A DNA stretch of 64,000 nt, taken from assembly GCF_000687475.1 (NCBI RefSeq), contig NC_057321.1, positions 2,542,001 through 2,606,000 on the forward strand. Direction: 5' to 3'. A program made the position numbers and the translations under genes. The notes beneath the pieces are model-generated. The model searched no databases. It was not told the origin of the DNA and saw nothing but the letters and a program-made list of their open reading frames with translations. Positions within the stretch are counted from its first letter, which is position 1. Each line of letters begins with the position of its first letter. Positions 1-9,718 of this stretch are shown in pieces. This stretch comes from Ustilaginoidea virens. Taxonomy: Eukaryota > Ascomycota > Sordariomycetes > Hypocreales > Clavicipitaceae.

Positions 1-747
1 CATTGCCAGCGGGCGCTGCCGTGCCGTTTCGAACCAAGACTGGTTGGCTCTGTCCGGATCGGTCAGATGTCAAGGGGGAGGAATCGAATCAGCTATTTAA
101 CTTAAGTCGCGTGGGATATGGCATGCCTTTTGAGCCTGGAACAGGGTCGACACTCGGCAGCTCCCCAGTCCTTGGATTCGCGCTTTTCTGGCCATGTCGC
201 ATATGCCTTTTCCCTGGGATTCGTCCGGAGCTTTGGAGGCAGAATCCCAGGGCCAAAGGGAATGCTGGGCCGCCACGAATGCCTTGGGCTTAGCGCTCCA
301 GAACGGCTTCAACATGACCAGCCAGAGTCAGGTTCAGGAGACGCTGCCAAGACTGGGGTTTGATCTCGACGACACGCCTCTGCACGGAACAATCCCCGTT
401 GGCCAATGGGCTGCCGTCCCAGGCGCATCGACCTCAGCTCCGCCGCTGGTGCAGAGCAGACTTGACGGATCATGTGGGCAGATGAACCGATCAGATCCAG
501 GCGTGTTGGAATACGTGCAGCAGCCGTGGCACGATGTAGACCGTCAGACCGCACTTGGCACCTGGGTGGACGCGATACTGCCAAATGGGCAGATGGATGA
601 AAACCCGACACAAGGTGAGACAGTTTCGCGGGCCATCTATTTACTTTGCAGCCAAAAGGTTGCCGACGCGGCGCCAAATTGACACACGATGAAGAACTCC
701 GCTACAGTCCTTATCAACGCTCAGCACACGTAGATGTTCGGCATAAC
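1..747. other. 5' edge, no supported gene
   Basis: Open frames occur here (for example 194-682 on the plus strand), but none has a recognisable domain and several frames are open at once, as expected of GC-rich DNA. The right part probably holds the promoter and 5' leader of the transcription factor starting at 748. Confidence 0.4.
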
Positions 748-2912
748 ATGGACCATGCTAACCTGCTGGACAACCCTTGCGACCGTCTAGAAGCTCTAAA
801 GGCAGATTCTCAGGTGAGCCCCGATACCATTTTGCTTGCAAATTTGAATGGAAAGTTTTTCTATTCTCAACCTCGTACAACTTGGTTATAATTGCCTTTT
901 TGGTTTTTTAAAAAAAACGCTCACTCCTGCTGAAACAGTACTCAAGCGAGGCATCGCCGCCCATGGTTTCCCCGTCGCCGCCGACGGATCCGCTGCCGCA
1001 AGGCCAAACACAGGGCGCTCTCAACGGCATTGTTCCCGACACCCTTGACCCGGTGGGGAAGCCAGAGAACTGGTGTGAGCTCGTGCTTGGCAAATCCAGC
1101 GGGCACGGACGACAGGCGAGGCGACGGCCTTTTCAAAATACCCATCTTCGGCAGGAGACGGCGCGAACGAGAAAGATTGGCTCGTGTCTCCGGTGCAGAA
1201 AGCAGCGGCTGCGCGTGAGTATTGAAACCAATACTCGCCGGTCGGCATATCTTTGGATGCGTGGTGCTTTCACTAACCCGGGTCCTCCTCCCCGCCTCCC
1301 CCCCCCCCCCCCACGCTCCCATCCCCTTCTCTCTTCGCAGTGTGAAATGAGCCCTCAAGGCACTGGTCAACCATGCTTGCCGTGTAGCAGACTCGCATAT
1401 CAGGTGCCCGGCCGTTTACCCTGTCTCCGATACAGAATCAAAGACATGCAACTGTACATGCCCGATGAGGACCTTGTGCTGAACTGGACACTCGACTGCT
1501 TCGGCCACGGCAAGCCTAGGACGGGCAAAACGGCAGTGGTCGGCATATCCCAGGCACTCGGCAACCAGCGCATCGTCTTGCGCGTCCATAAACACGGCGC
1601 GGAGGACCACGACGCAGCGGACGCCGGTGCGCAGGCAGCGGCCGTGACGCAGCAGCCCCTTTCGCTGGTGGACCACGACGAAGCCAGGAGGGCCGTTGCC
1701 AACTACATCCCCGGCGTTACAGGCGAAGCGTTTCGCCGCTTCCTAGGCCCGCCGGACGGACTGCCCAACAAGACGTTTCGCCAGGCATGTGCCCTGTACA
1801 AGGACCCAGCCACTCCGCCGGAAATAACGCAGCTGATCCGCCAGCTGTTCACCGTCTGGACGGCGAGCAGGATCGTGTCCATGCCGGCCTTCCTCGTCGG
1901 CGACGGCGTGGCTGGCACGACGCAGCCGCCCCGTTGCGCCGGCCAGCTGCCGCCGCTGCTGGCTCTGCAGCTCAAAGCCATCCTGACAAACTACATCCGG
2001 GGCTCGCTGCGGAGCGATGTGCTCCGCAGGATGCAGGCCGTCATCTACGGGCGGCAGGAGTGCCCATGGCTGGTGGCGTATCTGACGACCTTTATCCTGC
2101 TTCACAACACATCGCTCCTGGTGGCATTCGAGGTCGGGAGCCTGGGGAAGGACGCCATGACGGTGAGTTGCCTGCCATATCTTGCAGCCCTGGGGGGCTG
2201 CCCAAAGATGACCCCTACAACCTTGCGAGTCGTGGTGACTGACATGATCTCTTTCTCTCGCTCCTTCTTTCTTTTTGCTTTTCTTTTTTCGTTTCTTTTT
2301 CTTTTTTTTTGCCCTTTCCCCTTTAGAACCAAATCCACGAAGCGTCCATTAGACAATACCACGCGGGTACATTTCACTGCCCTTTTTCCTTTTTCCTTTT
2401 CCTTTTTCCTTTTCCTTTTTTTTTTTGTTTTTTTTTTCGGCTCTGGCTTTGGCGATTCGGGCTAACCCAGCTAATGCTTTGGCTCGCCCGCAGACGCAAA
2501 CAACCTGCTCGGCCACTTCCACTACTACACAAAGGGCCATTATCCCTTTTCGGCGTCGTGCAGCGACTTGATTCTCCACGCAGACTTGGGCCTGGACAGC
2601 GCAGAAATAGACTTTGTCTACGAAAGCAGGCGCCTCATCGCCCAGCAAGGTACGTCACGTCATGGCCCCGTTGCTCTGCCCGACCTTTGCGCCCCCACTG
2701 GAGCGCGTGCAAGTTAACGAGTCCTCTCACCCCCCCTGGCTTTCTCTCCGCGTGCAGCAAGATGCTTGGGAGCGCCCGGACGACGGGGCCAGGTGGCGTG
2801 CCAAGACGTCGATTGCCTGGTCGGCCAGCTGTACCGCGGGGGCTGGAGACCCCAGGAGTTTGAGGAGTTCCTGGGCGATGCGAAAAGGCGCGTGGCCGCA
2901 GGGTGGTGGTAG
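748..2912 (+). CDS. Zn(II)2Cys6 fungal transcription factor
   Basis: Predicted nuclear DNA-binding regulator of about 504 residues. My model is join(748..813, 939..1214, 1341..2162, 2327..2366, 2494..2649, 2758..2912). All introns are GT...AG, and the phases close to one frame ending in TAG. The binuclear cluster spans the 1215-1340 intron: CLRCRKQRLR is encoded before it and CEMSPQGTGQPCLPC after it, with a sixth Cys in a GRLPCLRY segment. Spacing is C-x2-C-x6-C-x10-C-x2-C-x12-C; the last gap is longer than the usual 6-8. An ENWCELVLG segment precedes the cluster, and NWCELV followed by RIGSC-type text is familiar to me from a hypocrealean regulator family. The rest resembles the uncharacterised activation region of that family. 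The first exon (22 codons, MDHANLLDNP...) is inferred from matching splice sites; translation could instead start at the ATG at 963. Target genes cannot be inferred from the context. Confidence 0.82.
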
Positions 2913-3399
2913 CGGAGCGGCACGCTCGAGGACGGGGCGTTCAGTCACGGTGTCGTCAGTGCCTCGAAATCGGAGTCAAGTCTGAGCGCTTTGTCTACAG
3001 CTACGCTGGGGTGGCACGTTGCGAGTCTCCGTCGCATGATATCTCGTACATTTTAGGGGGAAGAATAAGGACAAGAACAGGAATAAGAACAAGGAGCAAA
3101 AGAAGAAGAAAAAGCCGCCGTGATGCCTGGCCCAGAGCCCCCGTGTCCTCTATATGCGCCGCGCCTAATGGCTTTTTCCCCTTTTTTTTCCTTAATATTT
3201 TTTTTGGAAACCGCCATGCTATGCGAGCCAACCCGTTGCTGTTTTCCCCGTGCTCCGTTACACTGTGTTGCACAAGGGGGGGAAAGAGTCTAAAAAGAAG
3301 AAAAGAAAAAAAAAAAATAGAAAAAAGAAGAAAAAAAAAACAACCGAGAAAGAGAGGAGATCAAAGGGACGGGCTGTCGGCTTCCAACCCGCGCCGCCT
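2913..3399. other. Convergent intergenic spacer
   Basis: Spacer between two convergent genes. It is A-rich and AAG-rich around 3060-3110 and 3295-3345, with a T-rich stretch near 3177-3205. It presumably holds the two 3' ends. No gene seen. Confidence 0.5.
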
Positions 3400-4137
3400 T
3401 CAGTCCGCATGTATCCACCGGTCAAAGTACTGCCCCCTGCGCTTCCAGTTATATATGGCATCCTCGTCGGCCCGCAGATCGTACCGCGTCAGCGTCAGCC
3501 GCGGCGTGGCCAGCTCGTCCCCCTGGTGGGCGGACCAGAAGCTCTCCCTGCGCAGCTGCTTCGCCGGGACCAGCCCGCTCGGCGCGAGCACCAGCTTGGC
3601 GGGCCTCCTCGCCGCGGGCGGGCGCGCCAGGCTGCCCCTCCGGCCGGGGCTGCTGGGCGTGGGCGCGGGCGCGGCGCGCGGACCGGCCGGGCACGCCGCA
3701 CCCAGCTGCAGCTGGCACACGGGGCGGCGGAACGACGGGTGGAAGCGGCGCGGGCCCCGCGAGGCGGCCGCGTGCAGCAGGCCCTGGTGGTACTCGTCCA
3801 GCCCGTCGACGAGGAAGTCGTCGTCGCCGTCGTCGAAGTCGTCGTAGTCGTCGTCGTCGTCGCCAATGGCGCTGTTGTTGATGTTGATGTTGTAGTTGTT
3901 GTAGGTGTTGTTGTTGCTGTTGTCGTGGTCGTGGTCGTGGTCATAGACGGGGTGCTGGGGCTTGCTGCCGCGGGAGGACGAGGCCGAGGAGGAGCATGTG
4001 TCGCGCGACGTGCGGCCGGCGTGCGAGAGGGCGCGGAAGTGCTGCTCAAAGGGGAGGTGGAAGTCGAGGTTGGGGGAGCGGCTGAGCGGCGCCATGAAGT
4101 CGTGCAAGAGGGGACTCGACAAGCTGCGCTTGGTCAT
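3400..4137 (-). CDS. Hypothetical acidic, Asn/Asp-rich protein
   Basis: An intronless frame of 245 residues from the ATG at 4137 (MTKRSLSSPLLHDF...). The frame stays open upstream to 4374, but that extension is Lys/Arg-rich and low-complexity, so I prefer the ATG at 4137. Residues ~55-120 hold a His-Asp run (DHDHDHD), an Asn-rich stretch and a long Asp-rich acidic stretch; the C-terminal half is Pro/Arg/Ala-rich. The ends look more constrained than the middle: SLSSPLLHDFMAPLSRSPN near the start and a C-terminal IYNWKRRGQYFDRWIHAD. There is no signal peptide, membrane segment or known catalytic motif. I do not recognise a named family. The asymmetric, ordered C-terminus argues for a real gene; function unknown. 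Confidence 0.6.
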   Translation of the reverse strand: MTKRSLSSPLLHDFMAPLSRSPNLDFHLPFEQHFRALSHAGRTSRDTCSSSASSSRGSKPQHPVYDHDHDHDNSNNNTYNNYNININNSAIGDDDDDYDDFDDGDDDFLVDGLDEYHQGLLHAAASRGPRRFHPSFRRPVCQLQLGAACPAGPRAAPAPTPSSPGRRGSLARPPAARRPAKLVLAPSGLVPAKQLRRESFWSAHQGDELATPRLTLTRYDLRADEDAIYNWKRRGQYFDRWIHAD

Positions 4138-5765
4138 GGTGGGCAAGTGCGTACGCGGGCGACACACACGACGCCTTTTGCTTTGCTGTGCTTTGCCGTG
4201 CTTTGCTGATTTATTTCTTTGTTTGTCTCTTTTTTTTATTCTTTTCACGTTCCTTGTCGATTCCTTTTCTCCTTTTTTCCCGGTATTTTTTGGTTGTATT
4301 TTTTCGCTTGGTTTCCTGGAAGCAAAACTTTTGCTTTTATCCGGGGCGAGTCTGGTTCTTTCTTTTGGCTGCAAGAATCCGGGACGAGCTGGCTAATTTT
4401 TCGAAGCGGAAATTATTGCTTTTATCCGGGACGAGTTGGCTTCTTCTTCTTCTTCTTCTTCTTGTTCTATTTGTTCTTCTTCTTGTTCTTTTTGTTCTTC
4501 TGTTCTTCTGTTCTTCTGTTCTTCTTCTTTTTCTTCTTCTTTCCTTTCTCTTCTTTTTTTCCTATTTTTTTTTCCCGCAGCGAGCCTGCTCCAAGTCGTC
4601 AAGTCCAGCCGGGGAGGGTGGCCGGCCGGTTATAAAACCAACGAGGCGCTGCGGGGGGGCTTGAGGAAGAGGCTGGGCTGGGCTGGCTGGGCTGGCTGGC
4701 TGGCTGCAAAACGGTCGGTCCCAACGGGGACGGCGGACCTGCCCCTGCATTCGCATGCCACATATGCTGGGCCCGGTGGAACTCGGAAGCCCGTCAGGAA
4801 GGGGCGGTTTCCTGGTGTTTCTGGCTGTTTCACGATGGCGAGAAACCCCCCCCTGGCGCCTGGCGCCTGGCTCCTGGTTGTTTTCGGGCGGGTAGAGTTT
4901 GGCCGGCTTGTGTCAGGCTGGCCTGGCCGGTGGCCCCCATGTGCCGGGACGCAGGGATTGGCCGCCAGAGACTGACTGCCAAGAGCCGACCTCGGCTTAG
5001 CTTGGCATCGACTCGGGGGTGGGGGAACTGCTAGTTGCGAATCGAGTTTTTCGAAACATGAAACAGGGAGCAAAGGCGAAGGCGAGAGAGTCAGGCACTT
5101 GACCAGACACGATACAACGATGGAAGCAAAGGCCAGCAAAGGCCAGCAAAGGCCAGCCAATCCCACCGCAGTGCGACACTTGCCTGCCTGCCCACCCCCC
5201 ACCGCCCACACAGTGCGGCAGCCCTGCCGGCCCTCTGCGCATCGCGGGCAAGGCTGCATAGCATGGTATGCAGCAGCACGCGAGCACAGGCCGCAAAAAA
5301 AAGGAAAAAAAAAAAAAAAACACGCAGAAATGCAACCAATGCGGAATGCAGAATGCAAATGCGCATGCGCATGCCAGGAATCAATCACATACGAACCATG
5401 CATGACCGGGCGGAAACGGGCACGGGCGGGGCAGGGCGACGCGACGCCCTGCTTTTTTTTTCTATTTGGGTTTCAGGCGGGGCGGGCGGCGGCGCGCTGT
5501 CGAATGGGGGCTGGGGATTGACACATGAATCACATCACAGTGCTCCGTACGTCGCAGGTCCCCGTGCCACGTATCCGGTTCTGCGTGGCTGCGTGGCTGC
5601 GTTGCTCTGCGCGTTGCGGCGCCCGAGTTGTGGGGGCTGGGCCGTGCGCGGACAGGCTTGCACGGTGCGCCAGGTGTTTCTGCCGTTTGGGTCCGTGGTT
5701 CGGCAGTCGGTCGGTCTTCGGCACTTTTGCCAGGCCGCATCAGCATGCCGCATCAGCTTGCCACG
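4138..5765. other. Intergenic, repeat-bearing leader DNA
   Basis: Contains T-rich and (TTC)n pyrimidine tracts (4210-4575), which read as purine-rich on the strand of the 3400-4137 gene and probably belong to its promoter or leader. A motif ATCCGGGRCGAG occurs three times (4339, 4377, 4424). No gene found, although several GC-driven open frames exist. Confidence 0.45.
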
Positions 5766-5813
5766 TCATGGTCATGGTCATGGTCATGGTCATGGTCATG
5801 GTCATGGTCATGG
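5766..5813. repeat. Hexanucleotide microsatellite (GGTCAT)n
   Basis: About eight perfect copies of a 6-bp unit, GGTCAT in any phase. On the plus strand it would encode alternating Met-Val or His-Gly dipeptides, but no supported gene contains it. Confidence 0.9.
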
Positions 5814-6057
5814 CGGCCAACAAAAAAACCTTCCCCGCTGGCCTAAAACTTCCCCGCTGGCCAAAAAAACTCGTCGAGTTGGCCGCCGCGCCTACGACCA
5901 AGTCAGTCACGTCTGTCCCCGCTAGCCACAGGCGGCACGAAAGAGGAAGCCCGTTCCACGGGAGGGGCAGTCGACTGTCAAGTCAAGCGTGTGCGTCGCT
6001 CGGGGTGGTGGTGAGTCGTGGCCGTGGCGGACGCTTACTTCCTCGAGGTGTCGAGCT

Positions 6058-6415
6058 AAGGTGATGATGAAACCCAGCTTCTAGGTTCCCGCGATCTTCA
6101 CGACTCACGAGCGCCGTGGCGGCTAGCCTGGTCCAAGGTGATGATGAAACCCAGCCAGCTTCTAGGTTCCCGCGACAGCTCACGACTCACGAAGCACCGT
6201 GGCGGCTGGTCTGGTCCAAGGTGATGATGAAACCCAGCCAGCTTCTAGGTTCCCGCGACGCTCACGACTCACGGGCAACCATGGCCGCCGGTCCAAAGGT
6301 GATGACGAAAACTAGCTTCTAGTTTTCCACGACTCACGAGCGACGATGAAACCAAACCCAGCTTCTAGGTTCCGCGACGACCAAAACCCCAGCTTCTAGT
6401 TTCCTACCTACGACT
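6058..6415. repeat. Minisatellite, ~78-83 bp unit, four copies plus fragments
   Basis: Copies begin with GGTGATGATGAAACCCA-type sequence at 6060, 6137, 6220 and 6298 (the last degenerate), each followed by AGCTTCTAGGTTCCCGCGA and a CACGACTCACG block. Two shorter degenerate fragments follow to about 6415. Copy-to-copy differences include a CAGC insertion and scattered substitutions. Confidence 0.9.
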
Positions 6416-9211
6416 CGCTCACATCGTCGCCGCCAAACTTTGCCCGGCCGCTCCGCCGCTCCGCCACTTACCTGCGCAGCTCGCCTGCACAGCTCGCCCG
6501 CCGTGCTAGCCTGTGCAAAAGGCCCGGCCGGAAACGCCCGGCAGCTGCGATTGCCCTGTTGCTTGCTTCTCTCCCGGCTCAGGAGCCCCTGTGACGATGC
6601 GGCGCCCCCGAGGCCAGGAGCGGCGACGACGCATCGTTCGCAGAGGGACGGGGCAAGGTCTGTCGCCACTCTGTCGTGGTTGCGGCGCTCGTCTGCCTGC
6701 CTGGACTGGATTGGACTGCCGGGCCGCGTGCTGGCTGGCGTCGGTTCGCGTGGCCGGGCGACCCCCCGACGGACCCCGTGCCATTGGGGGGGACCTTGAT
6801 AGCGGGAGCTCGGCTGTGGTTCGGGGGCATCCATCTGGCTGTGCCCTAAATAATGTCGTGTCTTGTTGCCGGGGTGGAAACCAGCGGACCCTGCTGGCTT
6901 TGGGTAGGTCCCCGACAGGGAGATGGCGTATTCACGCCACGTCCCGTTTTACCAACAAGCAGCTACGGCTACGGTCGAGTCAGGACACACGACGCACACG
7001 GGAAAGCGACATGCATGCCACCGATCGAAACACACCAGGATCGGGATACCGTAGAAGAACCGTGTACCTTGGCCATACACAAGCACTGGCATTCGCGCCG
7101 TAGATGACGACACTCGGGGGCAATCTCAGCCCTCGTGCGCTCGTTTGATTATCTGCGCTCGTTTGATTATCTGCCCTCGCTCGGTATTCTGCCCTCGCTC
7201 GGCATTCACCCCTCTGCTGCGAGAGCCGTCACCTCCCCGTGCAACGCGTCCCAACCCACGCCGCCCTGCACCAGCAAGCCCTGCACCAATTCCATCAGTG
7301 ACAACGCACGCCAAAGACGTGCGCCATCCTTCATTTCCCGAGCGGCCATCTGGGCGGGTGCGCCGCCACCGGCTGCAGGTCCGCGTGGCAGGAATGGTGT
7401 CGTGCTTCGGGAACGCCGAGGCGTGGTGCGGGAACCTCATACCCGCCGTAGTAATAGGGCCCAAGAAAGTAATATAGACGGTCTCATCCTGAGACCAAGT
7501 AGTAAACGGCATATACGGCGTCTATTTATAAAGAATCAGGGTCGAATTACTCATGATTGCTACTAGGATTCGGAAAGGACCTAGCCGCTAGAGTCGCCGC
7601 GTAGGTCTGTTGATTGCCGTGTGGTCATGAGTCCCCGTGCCTTGAATGGCAAATTTAGGCTTTGAATTTAGTAAGACATCCGTGCGTATTAGACCTGTTT
7701 TTAAATACCCTGGAAAGGGGAATAGGTTCATATCCTTCCCGTCAAGTCGGCCAGCTGCGTGGGCCTCAAAGTTTTCCTATTTATCCCAGTCATCTGTAAA
7801 TATTCCTTCCTAGCTGCTTCTCTAACTTGAGCTTCGAATCGACGGCCCTGTGATTCCCCCCACGCGTCGGTTTTTAAGCCTACTATTGACGTTCCCAAAC
7901 CTGTGGAAACAGGCAGACAAGCTTTTGAATAATGCGCATCCCTACTCTGGCGGCGGCCTGGGATGGCTGCGGTCGCTTGGTGATGCTAGGGAGCGACGGC
8001 GCACCGATCGTCAATCCTCCGCCATCTCCGAGGGCTCCGACACGCTCACGCCTTCAACACACCCGCGACTAGCCCACGGGCGCTCCTTCGTCTTGGAAGT
8101 GGGCACCTGACGGCTGGGACGGAATGCCGGAAGTGCTGCCTAGCAAAACGGCACAGCCTCAGCTTCGTTCAAGATGGGCACACGAGCGACGGTGTCCCCG
8201 CGCGAACGCTGGGCCGCAGGCTGTTCTTGACGAAAGACGCCTCAAGCTGGTCGTTTCGTCTCTCGTCTCGGTCGCTGCAGCGCATCCTCCTTGCGTGGCT
8301 TGCGTAGGCGCCAGATAGAGACAGTCTGTCGGTCGGTATGCAGAGCGAGACGCCAGCCCTGTTTCCCCCACTGCTTCTCGAGGACGCAAAAATCACGCAC
8401 GTGTCACCGTCCCTCGGCCGGTGCGTTAGATCAGGGTAGCCGCCGCCAAGTGCGCCAGAGAAACCGGGCCATATCCCTTCTCATGTTGGCGCCGTCTAGG
8501 GCGACCCGCGCTTGAACCACGCCTTGGTAGACTGCGCCGTCGTTGTTTACCCGCGCTCCCGCTCCCGCAACACGCCGGAGACGGCAGCACGCCAGAGCGA
8601 AAAAGCACCGCTTCTCAATCCGGACGGACCCCCCCCCCCTTCAGCGCCAGGTCCTCTTATCGCTGGCTCTCCCGCTCCCCCCCCCCACAGCGCGCCGTCA
8701 GACCGTCCGGCGCGCGCCACATGACCGCCGGGGTGAGGCTCCTCATCGGCACCGTGGCCGCGAAGAAGGGCTGGTGGAGGGGGGGGTTGGGACGGGCGAG
8801 ACCTGTGCAGGGAAGCGAGGCTGGGCGCGCGGGCCGAGGGTACGAGACCGTTTGCTCTGTTTTTTAATTGCGGCCGAAGCGGGCGAGATGCTGCGCCGCC
8901 GGGGGAGGAGAAAGGTCGTTGGGCCGCCGAGCGTTGACGGCGTTGATGGCGTAAGCAAGATGGCGGTGGAAGGTCGCGTGTCACAGTGCATGTCACGGTG
9001 CGAGATGCCCAACAGAGCGCATTGACTTTTGCCGCTTTGGCCCTTTATGATTGGTCCCTCCGAGGCTGCCAGGGCCTGGCAGGTAATGACGTAAGAGGCG
9101 GAGCCGCAGATTTGAAGGCATTGCCATCATCATTGTTACTATCTGCCCGGCCGTACCAGGCCTTGCGGCCACTGCTCCCCATCTCTCGCCTCTCCCTGAT
9201 CCCATATCATC
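6416..9211. other. Intergenic region without a supported gene
   Basis: No open frame shows a recognisable domain or convincing splice structure. At 7136-7207 there is an 18-bp tandem pair of pairs: CGCTCGTTTGATTATCTG twice, then CCCTCGCTCGGTATTCTG-like twice. From about 7440 to 7820 the DNA is AT-richer. Short C/G homopolymers occur near 8630-8690 and 9230-9290. Confidence 0.4.
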
Positions 9212-9493
9212 TCATGCTTTCCATGCTTTCCCCCCCTTCACCCCCCCGGGAGGGAGTACACTGTCCCTGTCGTGAGGGGGGGGATAGGGACAGTCAGATG
9301 TATGCCCGCATTTGATATTGCCAAAACCAACTCCTTCACAAAAACACACAAACGCTATGCAACGTGCGCGGTCGCAAGCTCCATATTTGTTGTAGCAGAT
9401 GCCGGTCATACCTGAAGGACACCCCGTCACTTTATCGCCTGCTACAAAGGTAGCTGCCGGGAGCAAAACCAAGAGACCAGCAAGAGGATGCAT
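9212..9493 (-). CDS. Small secreted cysteine-rich protein
   Basis: An intronless frame of 93 residues from the ATG at 9493. Residues 1-19 (MHPLAGLLVLLPAATFVAG) form a clear signal peptide with an AXA-like cleavage region. The mature part has eight Cys, six of them packed into ~25 residues (…GICYNKYGACDRARC… and VCFCEG), then KCG and DCP. The 3' tail is Pro/Gly-rich. An upstream ATG at 9547 would put non-hydrophobic residues before the signal, so 9493 is preferred. Eight Cys in under 100 residues with a leader fits apoplastic effector-like or antimicrobial-like secreted proteins. The spacing does not match a hydrophobin (no adjacent CC pairs) and I cannot assign it to CFEM. Function unknown; confidence is moderate because the gene is short. 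Confidence 0.6.
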   Translation of the reverse strand: MHPLAGLLVLLPAATFVAGDKVTGCPSGMTGICYNKYGACDRARCIAFVCFCEGVGFGNIKCGHTSDCPYPPPHDRDSVLPPGGVKGGKAWKA

Positions 9494-9710
9494 TTCTAAA
9501 GGGTGGTGTAGGCGATGCTGTTTTGAAATGTGAAATATCTCTCGCAATCAGAGTGCTTCGATCAGAAGAGAGCTATTTCTCTTCCAAGATGAGATGCAGG
9601 AAAAAAAAAAAAGTAGTTGTGGTCGAGGCCAGGAAAGCAAGGGGTATGCAACCAAGGTTGGAGTAGGTCCTGATGCGCATCTTCATCCATCGACAGCGGG
9701 AAAACTTGAT

Positions 9711-9718
9711 CTTATATA
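9711..9718 (-). promoter_or_regulatory. Possible TATA box for the small secreted protein gene
   Basis: TATATAAG on the minus strand, 218 nt upstream of the ATG at 9493 and correctly oriented. Position and sequence only; a spaced 5' leader would be needed. Confidence 0.3.

Noticed and set aside
194..682. 162-codon plus-strand frame upstream of the transcription factor
   Set aside because: No domain and an opposing 122-codon frame is also open; could be an upstream exon but I see no splice join to support it.
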